DNA of 64,000 nucleotides from Chryseobacterium sp. 36-9 (GTDB lineage Bacteria; Bacteroidota; Bacteroidia; Flavobacteriales; Weeksellaceae). Positions 54,125-64,000 of the stretch are shown here, one piece after another. The stretch's first letter is position 1. Each line of letters starts with the position of its first letter. Location of the stretch: positions 1-64,000 of the forward strand of contig MKVE01000022.1 of NCBI GenBank assembly GCA_001898785.1, given 5' to 3'. The position numbers and the translations under genes are program-made. The notes below the pieces were generated by a model. The model saw only the letters and a program-made list of their open reading frames with translations. It did no database searches and was not told the origin of the DNA.

Positions 54125-55291
54125 GTGAATATTACAATTGTTGGAACCGGATATGTTGGGCTGTCTAATGCTGTTTTGCTAGCACAACATCATAATGTGA
54201 TTGCCCTGGACATTATTCCGGAAAAAGTTGAAATGCTCAATAATAAGCAATCTCCAATTGATGACCCCGAAATTACGGAATTTCTAAAAACCAAAAATCT
54301 GAATCTAAAGGCAAGTCTTGATAAAGACGAGGCCTATAAAAATGCGGACTTTATTATAGTAGCCACCCCAACAGATTACGATCCTTCTACCAATTACTTC
54401 GACACCAGTAGTGTTGAAAATGTGATAAAAGAGGTTAAAACCAATAACCCAAAAGCAGTTGTCATTGTAAAATCTACTGTACCTGTTGGCTTTACAGAAA
54501 ATCTGAAAAAAGATTTAGAGTTTGACAATATTATATTTTCTCCGGAATTTTTGAGGGAAGGAAAAGCACTTTACGATAATCTCTACCCATCGAGAATTAT
54601 TATTGGTGAACAAAGTGAGCGGGCAGCGGTTTTTGCGGATCTTTTGAAAGAAGGCGCTATAAAAAAAGATATCCCCACTCTTTTTACCAATGCAACAGAA
54701 GCAGAAGCTATCAAATTATTCTCGAATACCTATTTGGCAATGCGTGTAGCTTACTTCAATGAGCTGGACAGTTATTCCCAAATCCATGGATTGGACAGCC
54801 GTCAGATTATAGAAGGTGTAGGACTGGATCCAAGAATCGGTTCTCATTATAATAATCCATCTTTTGGTTATGGCGGTTATTGTCTTCCAAAAGACACTAA
54901 GCAATTACTTGCTAATTATAATTCGGTTCCCAATAATCTTATCCAGGCTATTGTAGATGCTAATCGCACAAGAAAAGATTTTATTGCGGACTCTATTTTG
55001 GAAAAAAAACCAAAGAAAGTCGGTGTTTATCGATTAATAATGAAATCCGGATCAGACAATTTCCGGGCATCTGCAATACAAGGTATTATGAAAAGAATCA
55101 AAGCAAAAGGCGTGGAAGTAGTTGTTTATGAACCTGTTCTGAAAGAAGAAACTTTTTTCGGTTCGAAGGTTACTCGGGATTTAGATGCTTTTAAACTAGA
55201 ATGTGACATTATCATATCCAACCGAAATACACCAGAATTGGAGGATGTAAAAGAAAAAGTATACACTAGAGATTTATTCGGAAACGATTAA
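54125..55291 (+). CDS. ugd: UDP-glucose 6-dehydrogenase
   Basis: This 388-residue enzyme oxidises UDP-glucose to UDP-glucuronate with two NAD+. The start is the Rossmann motif [15 protein letters not shown], followed by [25 protein letters not shown], and the catalytic cysteine C253 in [12 protein letters not shown]. The length and C-terminal pattern match the short bacterial Ugd rather than WecC-type UDP-ManNAc dehydrogenases. GTG is the only sensible start. It opens the polysaccharide operon. Confidence 0.88.
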   Translation: MNITIVGTGYVGLSNAVLLAQHHNVIALDIIPEKVEMLNNKQSPIDDPEITEFLKTKNLNLKASLDKDEAYKNADFIIVATPTDYDPSTNYFDTSSVENVIKEVKTNNPKAVVIVKSTVPVGFTENLKKDLEFDNIIFSPEFLREGKALYDNLYPSRIIIGEQSERAAVFADLLKEGAIKKDIPTLFTNATEAEAIKLFSNTYLAMRVAYFNELDSYSQIHGLDSRQIIEGVGLDPRIGSHYNNPSFGYGGYCLPKDTKQLLANYNSVPNNLIQAIVDANRTRKDFIADSILEKKPKKVGVYRLIMKSGSDNFRASAIQGIMKRIKAKGVEVVVYEPVLKEETFFGSKVTRDLDAFKLECDIIISNRNTPELEDVKEKVYTRDLFGND

Positions 55292-55320
55292 AATTAAAAG
55301 TTATTTTTATAAAAACATTT

Positions 55321-56400
55321 ATGAAGAATATTATTATCACCGGAGGAGCCGGCTTTATTGGGTCGCACGTTGTAAGAGAGTTTGTAAAAAACAATCCTGA
55401 AACAACGATCATCAATCTTGATGCTCTTACCTACGCAGGAAATCTTGAAAACCTTAAGGACATTGAAAATGAGCCTAATTATGTTTTCGAAAAAGCCGAC
55501 ATCACCAAACCTGAAGAATTAAGAAAAGTTTTCGAAAAATATAACCCGGATGCAGTTGTGCATTTAGCCGCAGAAAGTCACGTGGACAGAAGTATTACCG
55601 ATCCGATGGCATTTATCAACACAAATGTAAACGGAACTGCGAATCTTTTGAATCTTTGTAAAGAATTCTGGGCATTAAATCCTGATCATACCCATGGAAG
55701 ATTTCCGGACGAAAAAAGAACAAATCTTTTCTATCATGTTTCTACAGATGAAGTTTACGGAAGTTTAGGAGAGACAGGATTCTTTTTAGAAACAACAGCC
55801 TATGATCCGCAATCGCCATATTCAGCTTCGAAAGCAGCTTCCGATCATTTGGTAAGAGCTTATGGAAATACGTACGGAATGCCGTTTATTATTTCAAATT
55901 GCTCTAACAATTACGGACCGAATCATTTCCCTGAAAAACTAATCCCTCTTTGTATTTCAAATATTATTAATGAAAGGCCTTTACCTATTTATGGTGACGG
56001 AAAATATACAAGAGACTGGTTATTCGTAATCGACCACGCAAAAGGAATCCATCAGATTTTTAATGAAGCTAAAACGGGTGAAACTTACAATATCGGAGGT
56101 TTCAACGAATGGCAGAATATTGATCTTGTAAAAGAACTGATCAAACAAATGGATGCAAAACTAGGAAGACCGGAAGGCTATTCTGAAAAGCTGATCACCT
56201 TTGTAAAAGACAGACCGGGTCACGACAAACGTTATGCAATTGATGCTACAAAACTTAATTCTGATCTTGGATGGAAACCATCTGTAACGTTCGAAGAAGG
56301 TTTGGCAAAAACCATCGACTGGTATCTTGAAAATAAAGAATGGCTGGAGAATGTAACAAGCGGAGATTACCAGAAATATTACGAAAAGCAATACAATTAA
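55321..56400 (+). CDS. rfbB: dTDP-glucose 4,6-dehydratase
   Basis: This 359-residue extended SDR enzyme makes dTDP-4-keto-6-deoxyglucose, the precursor of rhamnose and related sugars. NAD binding is by GGAGFIGSHVVREF, the catalytic TDE is in HVSTDEVYGSLGE, and the YxxxK pair is in SPYSASKAASDH. A typical NCSNNYGPNHFPEKLIPL follows. rfbC and rfbD are not in the window, so the final sugar is uncertain. Confidence 0.96.
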   Translation: MKNIIITGGAGFIGSHVVREFVKNNPETTIINLDALTYAGNLENLKDIENEPNYVFEKADITKPEELRKVFEKYNPDAVVHLAAESHVDRSITDPMAFINTNVNGTANLLNLCKEFWALNPDHTHGRFPDEKRTNLFYHVSTDEVYGSLGETGFFLETTAYDPQSPYSASKAASDHLVRAYGNTYGMPFIISNCSNNYGPNHFPEKLIPLCISNIINERPLPIYGDGKYTRDWLFVIDHAKGIHQIFNEAKTGETYNIGGFNEWQNIDLVKELIKQMDAKLGRPEGYSEKLITFVKDRPGHDKRYAIDATKLNSDLGWKPSVTFEEGLAKTIDWYLENKEWLENVTSGDYQKYYEKQYN

Positions 56401-56410
56401 ATAACACAAG

Positions 56411-57271
56411 ATGAAAGGTATAATTTTAGCCGGAGGTTCCGGAACAAGACTTTACCCTCTTACCATTGCTGTCAGTAAGCAGCTGATGCCTGTTTACGAC
56501 AAACCGATGATCTATTATCCGCTATCCACTTTATTATTAGCAGGAATTAAAGATATTTTGATAATTACAACTCCACATGATCAGGCAGGATTCGTTAAAC
56601 TTTTAGGTGACGGTTCTCAAATCGGCTGTAATATTGAATATGTGGTACAACCAAGTCCTGATGGTCTCGCACAGGCATTTATTTTAGGAGATCAATTTAT
56701 CGGAGACGATGCCGCTGCATTGGTTTTAGGCGACAATATTTTCTACGGTTCCGAAATGGGAACTTTGCTTAAAAATAAGACAAATCCTGATGGAGGTGTA
56801 GTTTTCGCTTACCACGTTTCGGATCCGGAAAGATATGGTGTTGTGGAATTTGATGATGAATTTAAGGCCGTTTCTATTGAAGAAAAGCCTTTACAGCCAA
56901 AATCAAATTACGCTGTTCCCGGATTATATTTTTACGACAACGATGTTGTGGAAATTGCCAAAAACATTAAACCTTCTGCAAGAGGAGAACTTGAGATCAC
57001 TGATGTGAACAATGTTTATCTTCAAAATGGAAAACTGGAAGTAGGCGTATTAGACAGAGGTACTGCTTGGCTCGATACGGGAACTTTCGATTCTTTAAAT
57101 GATGCTTCCGAATTCGTAAGCGTAATCGAAAAGAGACAAGGCTTCAAAATCGGGTGCATAGAAGAAATTGCTTTCAGGAACAAATTCATTAATGAAGAAA
57201 AACTTCTGGAAACAGCCGCAAAATATGGTAAAAGCGGATATGGTGAATATCTGAAAAACCTTATAAAATAA
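56411..57271 (+). CDS. rfbA: Glucose-1-phosphate thymidylyltransferase
   Basis: This 286-residue nucleotidyltransferase forms dTDP-glucose from dTTP and glucose-1-phosphate. The signature [11 protein letters not shown] sits at the start, with [28 protein letters not shown] and the sugar-binding [20 protein letters not shown]. It follows rfbB after 10 nt, placing both dTDP-sugar steps together. Confidence 0.96.
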   Translation: MKGIILAGGSGTRLYPLTIAVSKQLMPVYDKPMIYYPLSTLLLAGIKDILIITTPHDQAGFVKLLGDGSQIGCNIEYVVQPSPDGLAQAFILGDQFIGDDAAALVLGDNIFYGSEMGTLLKNKTNPDGGVVFAYHVSDPERYGVVEFDDEFKAVSIEEKPLQPKSNYAVPGLYFYDNDVVEIAKNIKPSARGELEITDVNNVYLQNGKLEVGVLDRGTAWLDTGTFDSLNDASEFVSVIEKRQGFKIGCIEEIAFRNKFINEEKLLETAAKYGKSGYGEYLKNLIK

Positions 57272-57289
57272 AACTAAATACAAGCACAA

Positions 57290-58141
57290 ATGAGTGATTC
57301 TCATAAACATCAATGGACAGAAACGATAGAATCCAGTCATTCTCTTTTCGATCTTAATCTGAAAGAAGTTTGGCGCTACAAGGATTTGGTTTACATGTTC
57401 GTTAAAAGAGATTCTGTCTCCAGCTTTAAGCAGACTATTCTGGGACCAATTTGGTTTTTTATTAATCCTATTTTTACAACAATCGTTTATCTTGTTGTAT
57501 TTGGTAATATTGCTAAATTATCAACAGACGGCGCTCCTAAAATTTTGTTTTATCTGGCGGGAATCACTTTGTGGAATTATTTTTCAACTTGTCTTAATTC
57601 CACTTCTAATGTTTTTACGGCTAATGCCAGCATTTTTGGAAAAGTTTACTTTCCAAGACTCGTAATGCCTATATCCATTGTATTTTCTAACTTAATGAAA
57701 CTCGGCGTACAAATGGCATTATTCCTGGTTGTTTTCTTTTACTATTTATTTCAAGGAGAAGTACAACCCAATTGGTGGATTCTTGCAACGCCTTTTTTAA
57801 TTGCACTAATGGCAATCTTTGCATTGGGATTAGGAATGATATTCTCTTCTTTAACGACTAAATACCGTGATCTTCAGATGCTTCTAAGCTTCGGGATCAG
57901 TTTGTATATGTATGCTACTCCTGTCATTTATCCTGCTTCCAGTTTGAAAGGAATTTTCAAGACGATTGCATTTTATAATCCATTAACCGGAATTTTTGAA
58001 TGTTTCAAATATGCTTGGTTAGGAGTTGGAGATTTCAGCCCAATGATGTTGATCATAAGTACTGTTATTATTTTCATTATTCTGGCAATCGGAACGGTGA
58101 TCTTTAACAAAGTTGAAAAAGGCTTCATGGATACCGTATAA
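57290..58141 (+). CDS. Polysaccharide ABC exporter permease (Wzm/KpsM-like)
   Basis: This 283-residue ABC-2 type permease has six membrane helices. The start DLNLKEVWRYKDLVYMFVKRDSVSSFKQTILGPIWF is characteristic of O-antigen and teichoic-acid export permeases. It would move a finished, lipid-linked glycan across the inner membrane together with the ATPase at 58739. The two subunits are separated by an acetyltransferase gene. Confidence 0.9.
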   Translation: MSDSHKHQWTETIESSHSLFDLNLKEVWRYKDLVYMFVKRDSVSSFKQTILGPIWFFINPIFTTIVYLVVFGNIAKLSTDGAPKILFYLAGITLWNYFSTCLNSTSNVFTANASIFGKVYFPRLVMPISIVFSNLMKLGVQMALFLVVFFYYLFQGEVQPNWWILATPFLIALMAIFALGLGMIFSSLTTKYRDLQMLLSFGISLYMYATPVIYPASSLKGIFKTIAFYNPLTGIFECFKYAWLGVGDFSPMMLIISTVIIFIILAIGTVIFNKVEKGFMDTV

Positions 58142-58151
58142 ATCTGAACTG

Positions 58152-58742
58152 ATGAATTGGATCAAATTTTTCAAAACATTAAAAAAATACTATTATCTGG
58201 AACCTGCTTTCGATAATATTATTACAGATTTCAGAAAAGTCGAAAACCTTAAAAAAAAATATAATTGTAATATCGATTATCGTGTAAGAATCTCCTATGA
58301 TGATATAGATAATTTTGAAATTGGAAAAAATGTTTACATCGGCGCTTATTCAGTCATTTTTGTGACGAATGAAAATGATAAAAGAGATTGCAAATTAATC
58401 ATCGGGGAAGATACTTATATCGGTGAACAAAATAATATCAGAGCAGCCGGCGGAACAATCAAAATCGGAAAAAAATGCTTAATATCTCAACAGGTAAGCA
58501 TTATAGGATCCGACCATACTTATAAAAAAGGGATATACATCCAGGATCAGCCATGGAAACAGGAAAACGGAGGCGTTGAAATTGGCGATGATGTTTGGAT
58601 TGGCTGTTCGGTACAAATAATGGCAGGCGTCAAAATAGGAAACGGAGCAGTCATTGCAGCCGGAAGTGTTGTCACAAAAGATGTTGAAGAGAATACAGTA
58701 GTCGCAGGAGTTCCCGCAAAATTTATAAAACACAGAGAATGA
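58152..58742 (+). CDS. Hexapeptide-repeat acyltransferase (LbH fold)
   Basis: This 196-residue protein has left-handed beta-helix hexapeptides: IGEDTYIGEQNNIR, IKIGKKCLISQQVSI, VEIGDDVWIGCSVQIM, and VKIGNGAVIAAGSVVTKDVEENTVVAGVPAKFI, with a catalytic-type histidine in SDHTYKKG. Such enzymes O-acetylate sugars. ATG 58152 is chosen because the upstream frame lies in the permease gene. It overlaps the ATPase start by 4 nt (ATGA), tying its expression to export. Confidence 0.87.
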   Translation: MNWIKFFKTLKKYYYLEPAFDNIITDFRKVENLKKKYNCNIDYRVRISYDDIDNFEIGKNVYIGAYSVIFVTNENDKRDCKLIIGEDTYIGEQNNIRAAGGTIKIGKKCLISQQVSIIGSDHTYKKGIYIQDQPWKQENGGVEIGDDVWIGCSVQIMAGVKIGNGAVIAAGSVVTKDVEENTVVAGVPAKFIKHRE

Positions 58743-59992
58743 AACCTATCGCAATAAAAGCAGAAGATATTTCGAAACAATACCGCCTTGGACAGGTCGG
58801 AACGGGAACTTTGTCTCACGATCTTAACCGTTTTTGGCACAGAATCAGGGGAAAAGAAGATCCTTATTTAAGAATTGGTGAAGTTAATGACAGAACAACA
58901 AAGGGTAACAGTGACTATGTCTGGTCTCTCAGAGATATTAATTTCGAAATAGAACAAGGTGATGCCGTAGGAATTATAGGAAGAAACGGAGCCGGAAAAT
59001 CGACTTTGCTAAAATTATTAAGCAAGGTTACAAAACCAACCACCGGAAAAATATATACCAACGGGAGAATCGCTTCATTGTTAGAAGTAGGAACAGGCTT
59101 TCATCCTGAAATGACAGGTCGTGAAAATGTTTTTCTGAATGGTGCTATTCTTGGAATGACAAGAAAAGAAATCACGAGAAAATTTGATGAAATTGTTAAC
59201 TTTTCCGGTGTTGAGAAATATATTGACACGCCGGTAAAACGATACAGTTCCGGAATGTATGTCCGCCTGGCATTTGCTGTTGCGGCACATTTGGAATCAG
59301 AGATTTTGATTGTTGATGAAGTTTTAGCGGTTGGAGATCTGGAGTTTCAGAAAAAGTGTCTCGGAAAAATGGGAGATGTAAGTAACGGCGAAGGAAGAAC
59401 TGTTCTTTTTGTAAGCCATAATATGGCTTCGATAAAACAGCTTTGTAATAAAGGAATTTTTCTAGAAAAAGGAAATATAAGATATGACGGCAATATTGAC
59501 GAATGTATCAATCTTTATTCTAACGATAATATCTCTGCAGATTCGTCAATTCTGGATGTGCTGAACATCAAAGATCCAAACTTAAGTATTTCACATTTTT
59601 CGGTTAACGGAATCAATGGAACAATGATTCCAATGAATTTTGATGACAATAAATTGAGTATAAGAGTTGAAGGCGAATTGAAAGAAGAAGCTGAGTTTGA
59701 GTTGGAATCTTTATTTTTCAATAACTTTGACATTCCGATGATGTTCTACGCACCAGGTCATTACCAAGGTGCTAAAAAATATCCTAAAGGTAAATTTGTA
59801 GTGGAAAAAACCATTCACCTTCCGGAAGGAATGAACAAAGGGAATCTATATATGCACGCTTATCTTGCAGATCCCGGAAAGAAAATGTATACCGATCTGA
59901 AAAATAAGATCAGAATTGAGTTTGAAGGAACCAGAATGCAGACAGGCTGGGTTTTTCAAATAGATAGTGCAGGAATTTTATATTTGAAATAA
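58739..59992 (+). CDS. Polysaccharide ABC exporter ATPase with C-terminal recognition domain (Wzt-like)
   Basis: This 417-residue protein has an ABC ATPase domain (about residues 1-250): Walker A GRNGAGKST near residue 81, signature YSSGMYVRLAFA near 171, and Walker B ILIVDEVLAVGD. A C-terminal beta-rich domain (about 275-417) follows, like the Wzt domain that recognises the modified non-reducing end of O-antigens. The insert PYLRIGEVNDRTTKGN near the start is common in this subfamily. The neighbouring acetyltransferase could make that end mark. Confidence 0.92.
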   Translation: MKPIAIKAEDISKQYRLGQVGTGTLSHDLNRFWHRIRGKEDPYLRIGEVNDRTTKGNSDYVWSLRDINFEIEQGDAVGIIGRNGAGKSTLLKLLSKVTKPTTGKIYTNGRIASLLEVGTGFHPEMTGRENVFLNGAILGMTRKEITRKFDEIVNFSGVEKYIDTPVKRYSSGMYVRLAFAVAAHLESEILIVDEVLAVGDLEFQKKCLGKMGDVSNGEGRTVLFVSHNMASIKQLCNKGIFLEKGNIRYDGNIDECINLYSNDNISADSSILDVLNIKDPNLSISHFSVNGINGTMIPMNFDDNKLSIRVEGELKEEAEFELESLFFNNFDIPMMFYAPGHYQGAKKYPKGKFVVEKTIHLPEGMNKGNLYMHAYLADPGKKMYTDLKNKIRIEFEGTRMQTGWVFQIDSAGILYLK

Positions 59993-59995
59993 GTT

Positions 59996-60820
59996 TTGAA
60001 AAAAAAATTCATCACATACGGAAGCAATCAGTTTCTTCAGTCTGCCAAAAGAATTATTGAAGAAGCCAAATCATTAAATATCTTTGATGAAACGCAGCAC
60101 TACGATTATCCGGATCTCCCACTCACAATACAATCTTCTCCCCTTTTTATGGATGACAGAAAAGGAGGTTATTGGTTATGGAAAGCTTATGTGATTTATC
60201 ATAGCCTTAAAAAGCTGAATGATGGAGACGTGCTTGTTTATTCTGATTCTGGCTGTGAATTGAAAAAAAATGATGACGGCTGGAATGAGCATTTTAATTA
60301 TCTTAAAAATAATGATGCTATTTTTTTTCAGTACAGAAGTGATAAAAATTATGGCTGGAGTCAGTTTAATTCTGATTTTCAAGACAGCCCAAAATTGAAG
60401 TTTTGGGTAAAAAAAAATACTATCGACCACTTTAGGCCTATTTTCAAGGATGATGAAACTTGGTTAGACAAAAACAAACTGATGGCCGGGTTGATTTTCA
60501 TAAAAAAAAACCAGCAAACGTTACAATTGATAAAAGACTGGCTGGATGTGATGCAATTCCATCCGGAACTGGTAATAGATCCAATGATTGAAGAGCGGAA
60601 TCATCAAATGAGCGGATTTTCTTCGCACAGGCACGATCAGAGTATTTTGTCAATCATCGTAAGATTTTATGAATCAACGATGGATCTAAAGATTATTGAT
60701 GAATGCAGCGAAGGTGATTATCCCAATCAAATTGCCAAAGCGTCAAGAAGATTAGACAAAATTGAAAAAAATAAAATAACCGATTTTCTTAAGAAAATTT
60801 ATTACAAAATCAATGGATAA
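59996..60820 (+). CDS. Putative glycosyltransferase
   Basis: This 274-residue protein starts at TTG ([12 protein letters not shown]). It shows a GT-like layout: [18 protein letters not shown], then [10 protein letters not shown], where D-x-G could bind metal and nucleotide sugar, [16 protein letters not shown], and a late [12 protein letters not shown]. This matches uncharacterised capsule-cluster transferases, but I cannot name a family with certainty. The end overlaps fcl by 8 nt. Confidence 0.6.
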   Translation: MKKKFITYGSNQFLQSAKRIIEEAKSLNIFDETQHYDYPDLPLTIQSSPLFMDDRKGGYWLWKAYVIYHSLKKLNDGDVLVYSDSGCELKKNDDGWNEHFNYLKNNDAIFFQYRSDKNYGWSQFNSDFQDSPKLKFWVKKNTIDHFRPIFKDDETWLDKNKLMAGLIFIKKNQQTLQLIKDWLDVMQFHPELVIDPMIEERNHQMSGFSSHRHDQSILSIIVRFYESTMDLKIIDECSEGDYPNQIAKASRRLDKIEKNKITDFLKKIYYKING

Positions 60821-61739
60821 AAATTCCAAAATATATGTTGCCGGACACCGCGGATTGGTAGGCAGCGCCATTTTCAGAGCTTTGGAAAAACAAGGCTTTA
60901 CCAACATTATTACAAGAACTTCTGATCAGGTGGATTTGCGTGATTATCAACAAACCGCAGATTTTTTTGCAGAGGAAAAACCAGAATATGTATTCCTGGC
61001 AGCAGCAAAAGTTGGCGGAATTCAGGCTAATAATACTTACAGAGCAGAGTTTCTCTATGACAATATGATGATCCAGAACAATGTGATTCATCAGGCTCAT
61101 GTCAATGATGTGAAAAAATTACTGTTCTTAGGATCAAGTTGTATTTATCCAAAAATGGCACCTCAGCCTTTGAAAGAAGACTCTCTTCTTACAGGAACTT
61201 TGGAACCGACGAACGAACCTTATGCGATTGCTAAAATTGCAGGAATCAAAATGTGTGATGCTTACAGGAGCCAGTATAATTCTAATTTTATCTCGGCAAT
61301 GCCAACCAATATGTATGGACCGAATGATAATTATGATCTGAATAACTCTCACGTTTTACCGGCTTTGTTGAGAAAATTTCACGAAGCGAAAGAACAGAAT
61401 CATCCCGAGGTTGTTGTTTGGGGAACAGGAACTCCACTTCGCGAATTTTTACACTCCGATGATCTTGCAGAAGCTTGTATCTTTCTGATGCAGAATTATG
61501 ATGATTTCGGACACGTGAATGTGGGAATTGGAGAAGACATCAGCATCAAAGATTTGGCACTATTAGTGAAGAAAATTGTCGGTTACGGAGGTAATTTGGT
61601 TTGGGACACTTCAAAGCCGGACGGAACACCACGAAAACTAATGGATGTTTCTAAAATCAATGCAATGGGCTGGAAAGCAAAAATAGGTTTGGAAGAAGGT
61701 ATCAGAGACGTTTATGAAAAGAAATTTAAAAACAAATAG
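60813..61739 (+). CDS. fcl: GDP-L-fucose synthase
   Basis: This 308-residue bifunctional epimerase/reductase converts GDP-4-keto-6-deoxymannose to GDP-fucose. The Rossmann motif is [13 protein letters not shown], the serine loop is [18 protein letters not shown], the catalytic Y-K pair is in [13 protein letters not shown], and [18 protein letters not shown] is typical. gmd, which makes its substrate, follows directly. Confidence 0.96.
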   Translation: MDKNSKIYVAGHRGLVGSAIFRALEKQGFTNIITRTSDQVDLRDYQQTADFFAEEKPEYVFLAAAKVGGIQANNTYRAEFLYDNMMIQNNVIHQAHVNDVKKLLFLGSSCIYPKMAPQPLKEDSLLTGTLEPTNEPYAIAKIAGIKMCDAYRSQYNSNFISAMPTNMYGPNDNYDLNNSHVLPALLRKFHEAKEQNHPEVVVWGTGTPLREFLHSDDLAEACIFLMQNYDDFGHVNVGIGEDISIKDLALLVKKIVGYGGNLVWDTSKPDGTPRKLMDVSKINAMGWKAKIGLEEGIRDVYEKKFKNK

Positions 61740-62813
61740 ATGAAAACAGCATTAATAACAGGAGTAACAGGACAGGATGGTTCTTATTTGGCAGAACTGC
61801 TTTTAGAAAAAGGCTATAACGTTCACGGGATCAAAAGAAGAGCTTCTTCATTTAATACGCAAAGGATTGATCACCTTTATGTAGATCAGCATGAGAGCCA
61901 CGTTAATTTTAAACTGCATTACGGCGACCTGACAGATTCTACCAATATTATCAGAATCATCCAGGAAGTTCAGCCGGATGAGATATATAATTTGGGAGCA
62001 ATGTCACACGTGAAAGTTTCATTTGACTCTCCTGAATATGTTGCAAATGTTGACGGAATCGGAACTTTAAGAATCTTGGAAGCTGTTCGTATTCTTGGTT
62101 TGGAAAAGAAAACCAGAATCTATCAGGCATCAACTTCTGAATTATATGGAGGTTTGGAAGAGAACAAAAATGCAGCGGGTTTTTATGATGAGAATTCGCC
62201 TTTCTATCCTCGTTCACCTTATGGTGTTGCAAAAATCTATGGATTTTGGATTACGAAAAATTATCGTGAAGCTTACGATATCTATGCCTGCAACGGCATT
62301 CTTTTCAACCACGAATCCCCGAGAAGAGGCGAAACATTCGTAACCAGAAAAATTACAATGGCAGCGGCTGCAATTGCAAAAGGAAAACAGGAGGTTTTAT
62401 ATCTTGGTAACCTTGATGCTCAAAGAGACTGGGGACACGCCAAAGACTATGTAGAAGCCATGTGGAGAATTCTGCAGCAGGATGTCGCTGAAGATTACGT
62501 CATTGCTACAGGAAAAACGACTTATGTAAGAGATTTTGTAAGAATGGCTTTTGCAGAAGCTGGAATTGAATTAACTTTTGAAGGAGAAAACGAAAATGAA
62601 GTTGCAAAAGTTACGAAATGTAACAATCCAGAATATCAGTTAGAAATTGGAAAGATTGTTGTGAAAATCGATCCTCAATATTATCGTCCAACTGAAGTTG
62701 ACTTATTAATTGGAGATCCTACAAAATCAAAAACAAAACTCGGTTGGGAACCAAAATATGATCTTGCAGGCCTCGTGAAAGAAATGATGCAGGAAGATCT
62801 GAAAATAATGTAG
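61740..62813 (+). CDS. gmd: GDP-mannose 4,6-dehydratase
   Basis: This 357-residue enzyme makes GDP-4-keto-6-deoxymannose. Conserved sequence includes [62 protein letters not shown] and [17 protein letters not shown]. Its ATG directly follows the fcl stop. The usual operon order is gmd then fcl; here it is reversed. Confidence 0.96.
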   Translation: MKTALITGVTGQDGSYLAELLLEKGYNVHGIKRRASSFNTQRIDHLYVDQHESHVNFKLHYGDLTDSTNIIRIIQEVQPDEIYNLGAMSHVKVSFDSPEYVANVDGIGTLRILEAVRILGLEKKTRIYQASTSELYGGLEENKNAAGFYDENSPFYPRSPYGVAKIYGFWITKNYREAYDIYACNGILFNHESPRRGETFVTRKITMAAAAIAKGKQEVLYLGNLDAQRDWGHAKDYVEAMWRILQQDVAEDYVIATGKTTYVRDFVRMAFAEAGIELTFEGENENEVAKVTKCNNPEYQLEIGKIVVKIDPQYYRPTEVDLLIGDPTKSKTKLGWEPKYDLAGLVKEMMQEDLKIM

Positions 62814-62849
62814 ATCAAAGTTCTCGTTTTAAACAGTTTTAATAATTTT

Positions 62850-63668
62850 ATGGAAAATCGTCCTTTGATTTCTGTCATCACAGTAGCCTATAATAATAAG
62901 TTTGGATTGGAAGAAACCATCAAAAGCGTGGTAAGCCAAACCTTTAAGGATATAGAATTTATAGTCATTGATGGCGGCTCCACTGATGGCAGTAAAGAAT
63001 TATTAGAATCCTATTCTTCGCAAATCAATTTCTGGATCAGTGAGCCCGACAAAGGGATCTACAACGCTATGAATAAAGGGATTGCAAATGCTAAAGGAGA
63101 ATACTTGATCTTTATGAATAGCGGAGACCGTTTTTCTTCACCCGAAATTCTGGAAAGCATTGCACCTCATTTTAATAATGAAGATATCGTTTACGGAAAT
63201 GCATATTATGAACTGGAAAACCGTAAAAAATATGAATACAGAATCCCATCTAGAATAACTATCGGAAGTCTTTTAAAAGAACCGATTTGTCATCAGTCAG
63301 CGTTTTTTAGAAAAGAACTTTTCGATAAGTACGGCATGTATGATGAAAACAATAGAATTGCTTCTGACTGGACTTTTATGATGGATTTGTTCATTCATCA
63401 TAATATTTCTCAGAAGTATGTTAACGAATTTATCAGCATCTTCGAAAAAACCGGCATCAGTAACACCAATACGGATTTGAGTTTCTCTGAACAAAAAAAA
63501 TATCTGGCGGAAAACGTTTCCGAAGAAATCCAGAATATGGCAAAATATTTTGATGAATATTCCAAATTCTACAATGGGAAACCAGGAACAATACTGAGAC
63601 AATTCAAGGACAAAATCTATGGGTTAATTTATAGAAAAAGTAATTACGAAAGAAAATATATCGATTAG
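62850..63668 (+). CDS. Family 2 glycosyltransferase
   Basis: This 272-residue cytosolic protein begins with the GT-A fold PLISVITVAYNNKFGLEETIKSVVSQTFKDIE and has the metal/nucleotide DGGSTDGSKELL and GIYNAMNKGIANAKGEYLIFMNSGDRF blocks, then ICHQSAFFRKELFDKYGMYDE. It would add a sugar to the growing glycan. Its stop overlaps that of the opposite-strand gene by 4 nt. Confidence 0.93.
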   Translation: MENRPLISVITVAYNNKFGLEETIKSVVSQTFKDIEFIVIDGGSTDGSKELLESYSSQINFWISEPDKGIYNAMNKGIANAKGEYLIFMNSGDRFSSPEILESIAPHFNNEDIVYGNAYYELENRKKYEYRIPSRITIGSLLKEPICHQSAFFRKELFDKYGMYDENNRIASDWTFMMDLFIHHNISQKYVNEFISIFEKTGISNTNTDLSFSEQKKYLAENVSEEIQNMAKYFDEYSKFYNGKPGTILRQFKDKIYGLIYRKSNYERKYID

Positions 63669-64000
63669 AGTTTCAAAAGAGGATTGATATATTTTGGGAA
63701 TTTCCCATACAGGAAAAAGTCTTTGTCAAACTTCATTTTATAAAGATAGTAAGCCAAAATCGAATTAAGTGAGAACAAATCTTTTTCAGGGAAGTTCTTT
63801 TCAAACTCCTTTCCTATTCTCTTATAGAAACTTTTGAAAATCCCAAAATCCATTTTGCAGACATTACTCAGAATCGTAAAGTTTGCAAAATTCTTAAGAT
63901 ATTTTTCAACCAGATTTGTTCTTGTATAAAGATGTTTTTCCTTAGCAATCTCCAACTTTTTTGCCAGGATAATAAGATAATGTTCTATGTTTTTCAGTCC
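63665..64000 (-). CDS. Unidentified protein, N-terminal part outside the window
   Basis: The minus-strand frame is open to the last base, so only the C-terminal 111 residues are present. The visible part is helical and rich in K, F and N: HYLIILAKKLEIAKEKHLY, NFTILSNVCKMDFGIFKSFY, a middle EFEKNFPEKDLFSLNSIL and end FPKYINPLLKL. I recognise no family; in this setting it could be the tail of another glycosyltransferase, a low-confidence guess. It is convergent with the glycosyltransferase at 62850. Confidence 0.55.
   Translation of the reverse strand, partial: GLKNIEHYLIILAKKLEIAKEKHLYTRTNLVEKYLKNFANFTILSNVCKMDFGIFKSFYKRIGKEFEKNFPEKDLFSLNSILAYYLYKMKFDKDFFLYGKFPKYINPLLKL

Noticed and set aside
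63665-63668. Four-base overlap of convergent stop codons
   Set aside because: The sequence TTAG serves both stops, which is neat but common enough between convergent genes not to need explanation.

Overview
The window reads as a piece of a Flavobacteriia chromosome, most like Chryseobacterium and its relatives in the Weeksellaceae. The evidence is the low GC content, the Bacteroidota -7 promoter word TAnnTTTG before many genes, and lineage-typical families: GLPGLI proteins, a type IX secretion (T9SS) sorting-domain protein and T9SS plug protein, a SusC/SusD pair, DUF4293 beside rho, BshC and DUF58/MoxR/DUF4350/DUF4129. No rRNA, tRNA, CRISPR array, prophage or transposase gene was seen.

Layout. 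1-2056: the 3' part of a glycoside hydrolase. 2101-9273 (minus): osmC, then a MoxR/DUF58 membrane operon in which a small four-helix-bundle gene sits between moxR and DUF58. 9294-16452 (plus): RDD protein, two TonB-C-like secreted proteins, miaB, a sigma-54-type regulator, lptE and an acidic TPR-like protein. 16482-18269 (minus): two GLPGLI genes. 18494-23088 (plus): sufA, sufB, sufC, sufD, interrupted by a GxxExxY gene bounded by inverted repeats and by a palindromic repeat before sufD. 23348-24751: a ParE-type toxin-antitoxin pair, a HExxH protein and a CsaA-like protein. 24755-29033 (minus): DUF1801 protein, ABC exporter, M28 peptidase, membrane protein, DUF4293. 29208-30956: rho. 31035-42963: mostly minus-strand housekeeping (GNAT, T9SS plug, pckA, GHMP kinase, fabD, LysM protein, bshC, porin) plus one metallo-hydrolase on plus. 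43051-48932 (minus): T9SS-sorted beta-propeller protein, SusD, SusC. 49214-53940 (minus): rimP-nusA-infB. 54125-63668 (plus): a surface polysaccharide operon (ugd, rfbB, rfbA, ABC permease, acetyltransferase, ABC ATPase, glycosyltransferase, fcl, gmd, glycosyltransferase). 63665-64000 (minus): a gene that runs off the right edge.

How it works together. The suf genes build Fe-S clusters, which MiaB needs. The polysaccharide operon makes UDP-glucuronate, dTDP-4-keto-6-deoxyglucose and GDP-fucose precursors and exports a glycan by a Wzm/Wzt-type ABC route. LptE, the porin, SusC/SusD and the T9SS proteins belong to the outer membrane. The rimP-nusA-infB operon and rho serve translation and transcription.

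The most unusual content is non-coding. (i) A mirrored two-block repeat of about 80 bp borders the GxxExxY gene inside the suf operon, and a solitary copy lies upstream of osmC. (ii) Exact 7-nt-period arrays flank the four-helix-bundle gene inside the MoxR operon and occur upstream of nusA and fabD. (iii) A hairpin-forming repeat is present twice (36165 and 40941). (iv) A GC-rich island follows sufD. (v) A 25-bp perfect inverted repeat precedes the porin gene. (vi) A terminator-like hairpin lies in the rimP leader. No intergenic stretch exceeds 300 bases; the longest, 48933-49213 and 23089-23347, are described in the entries.
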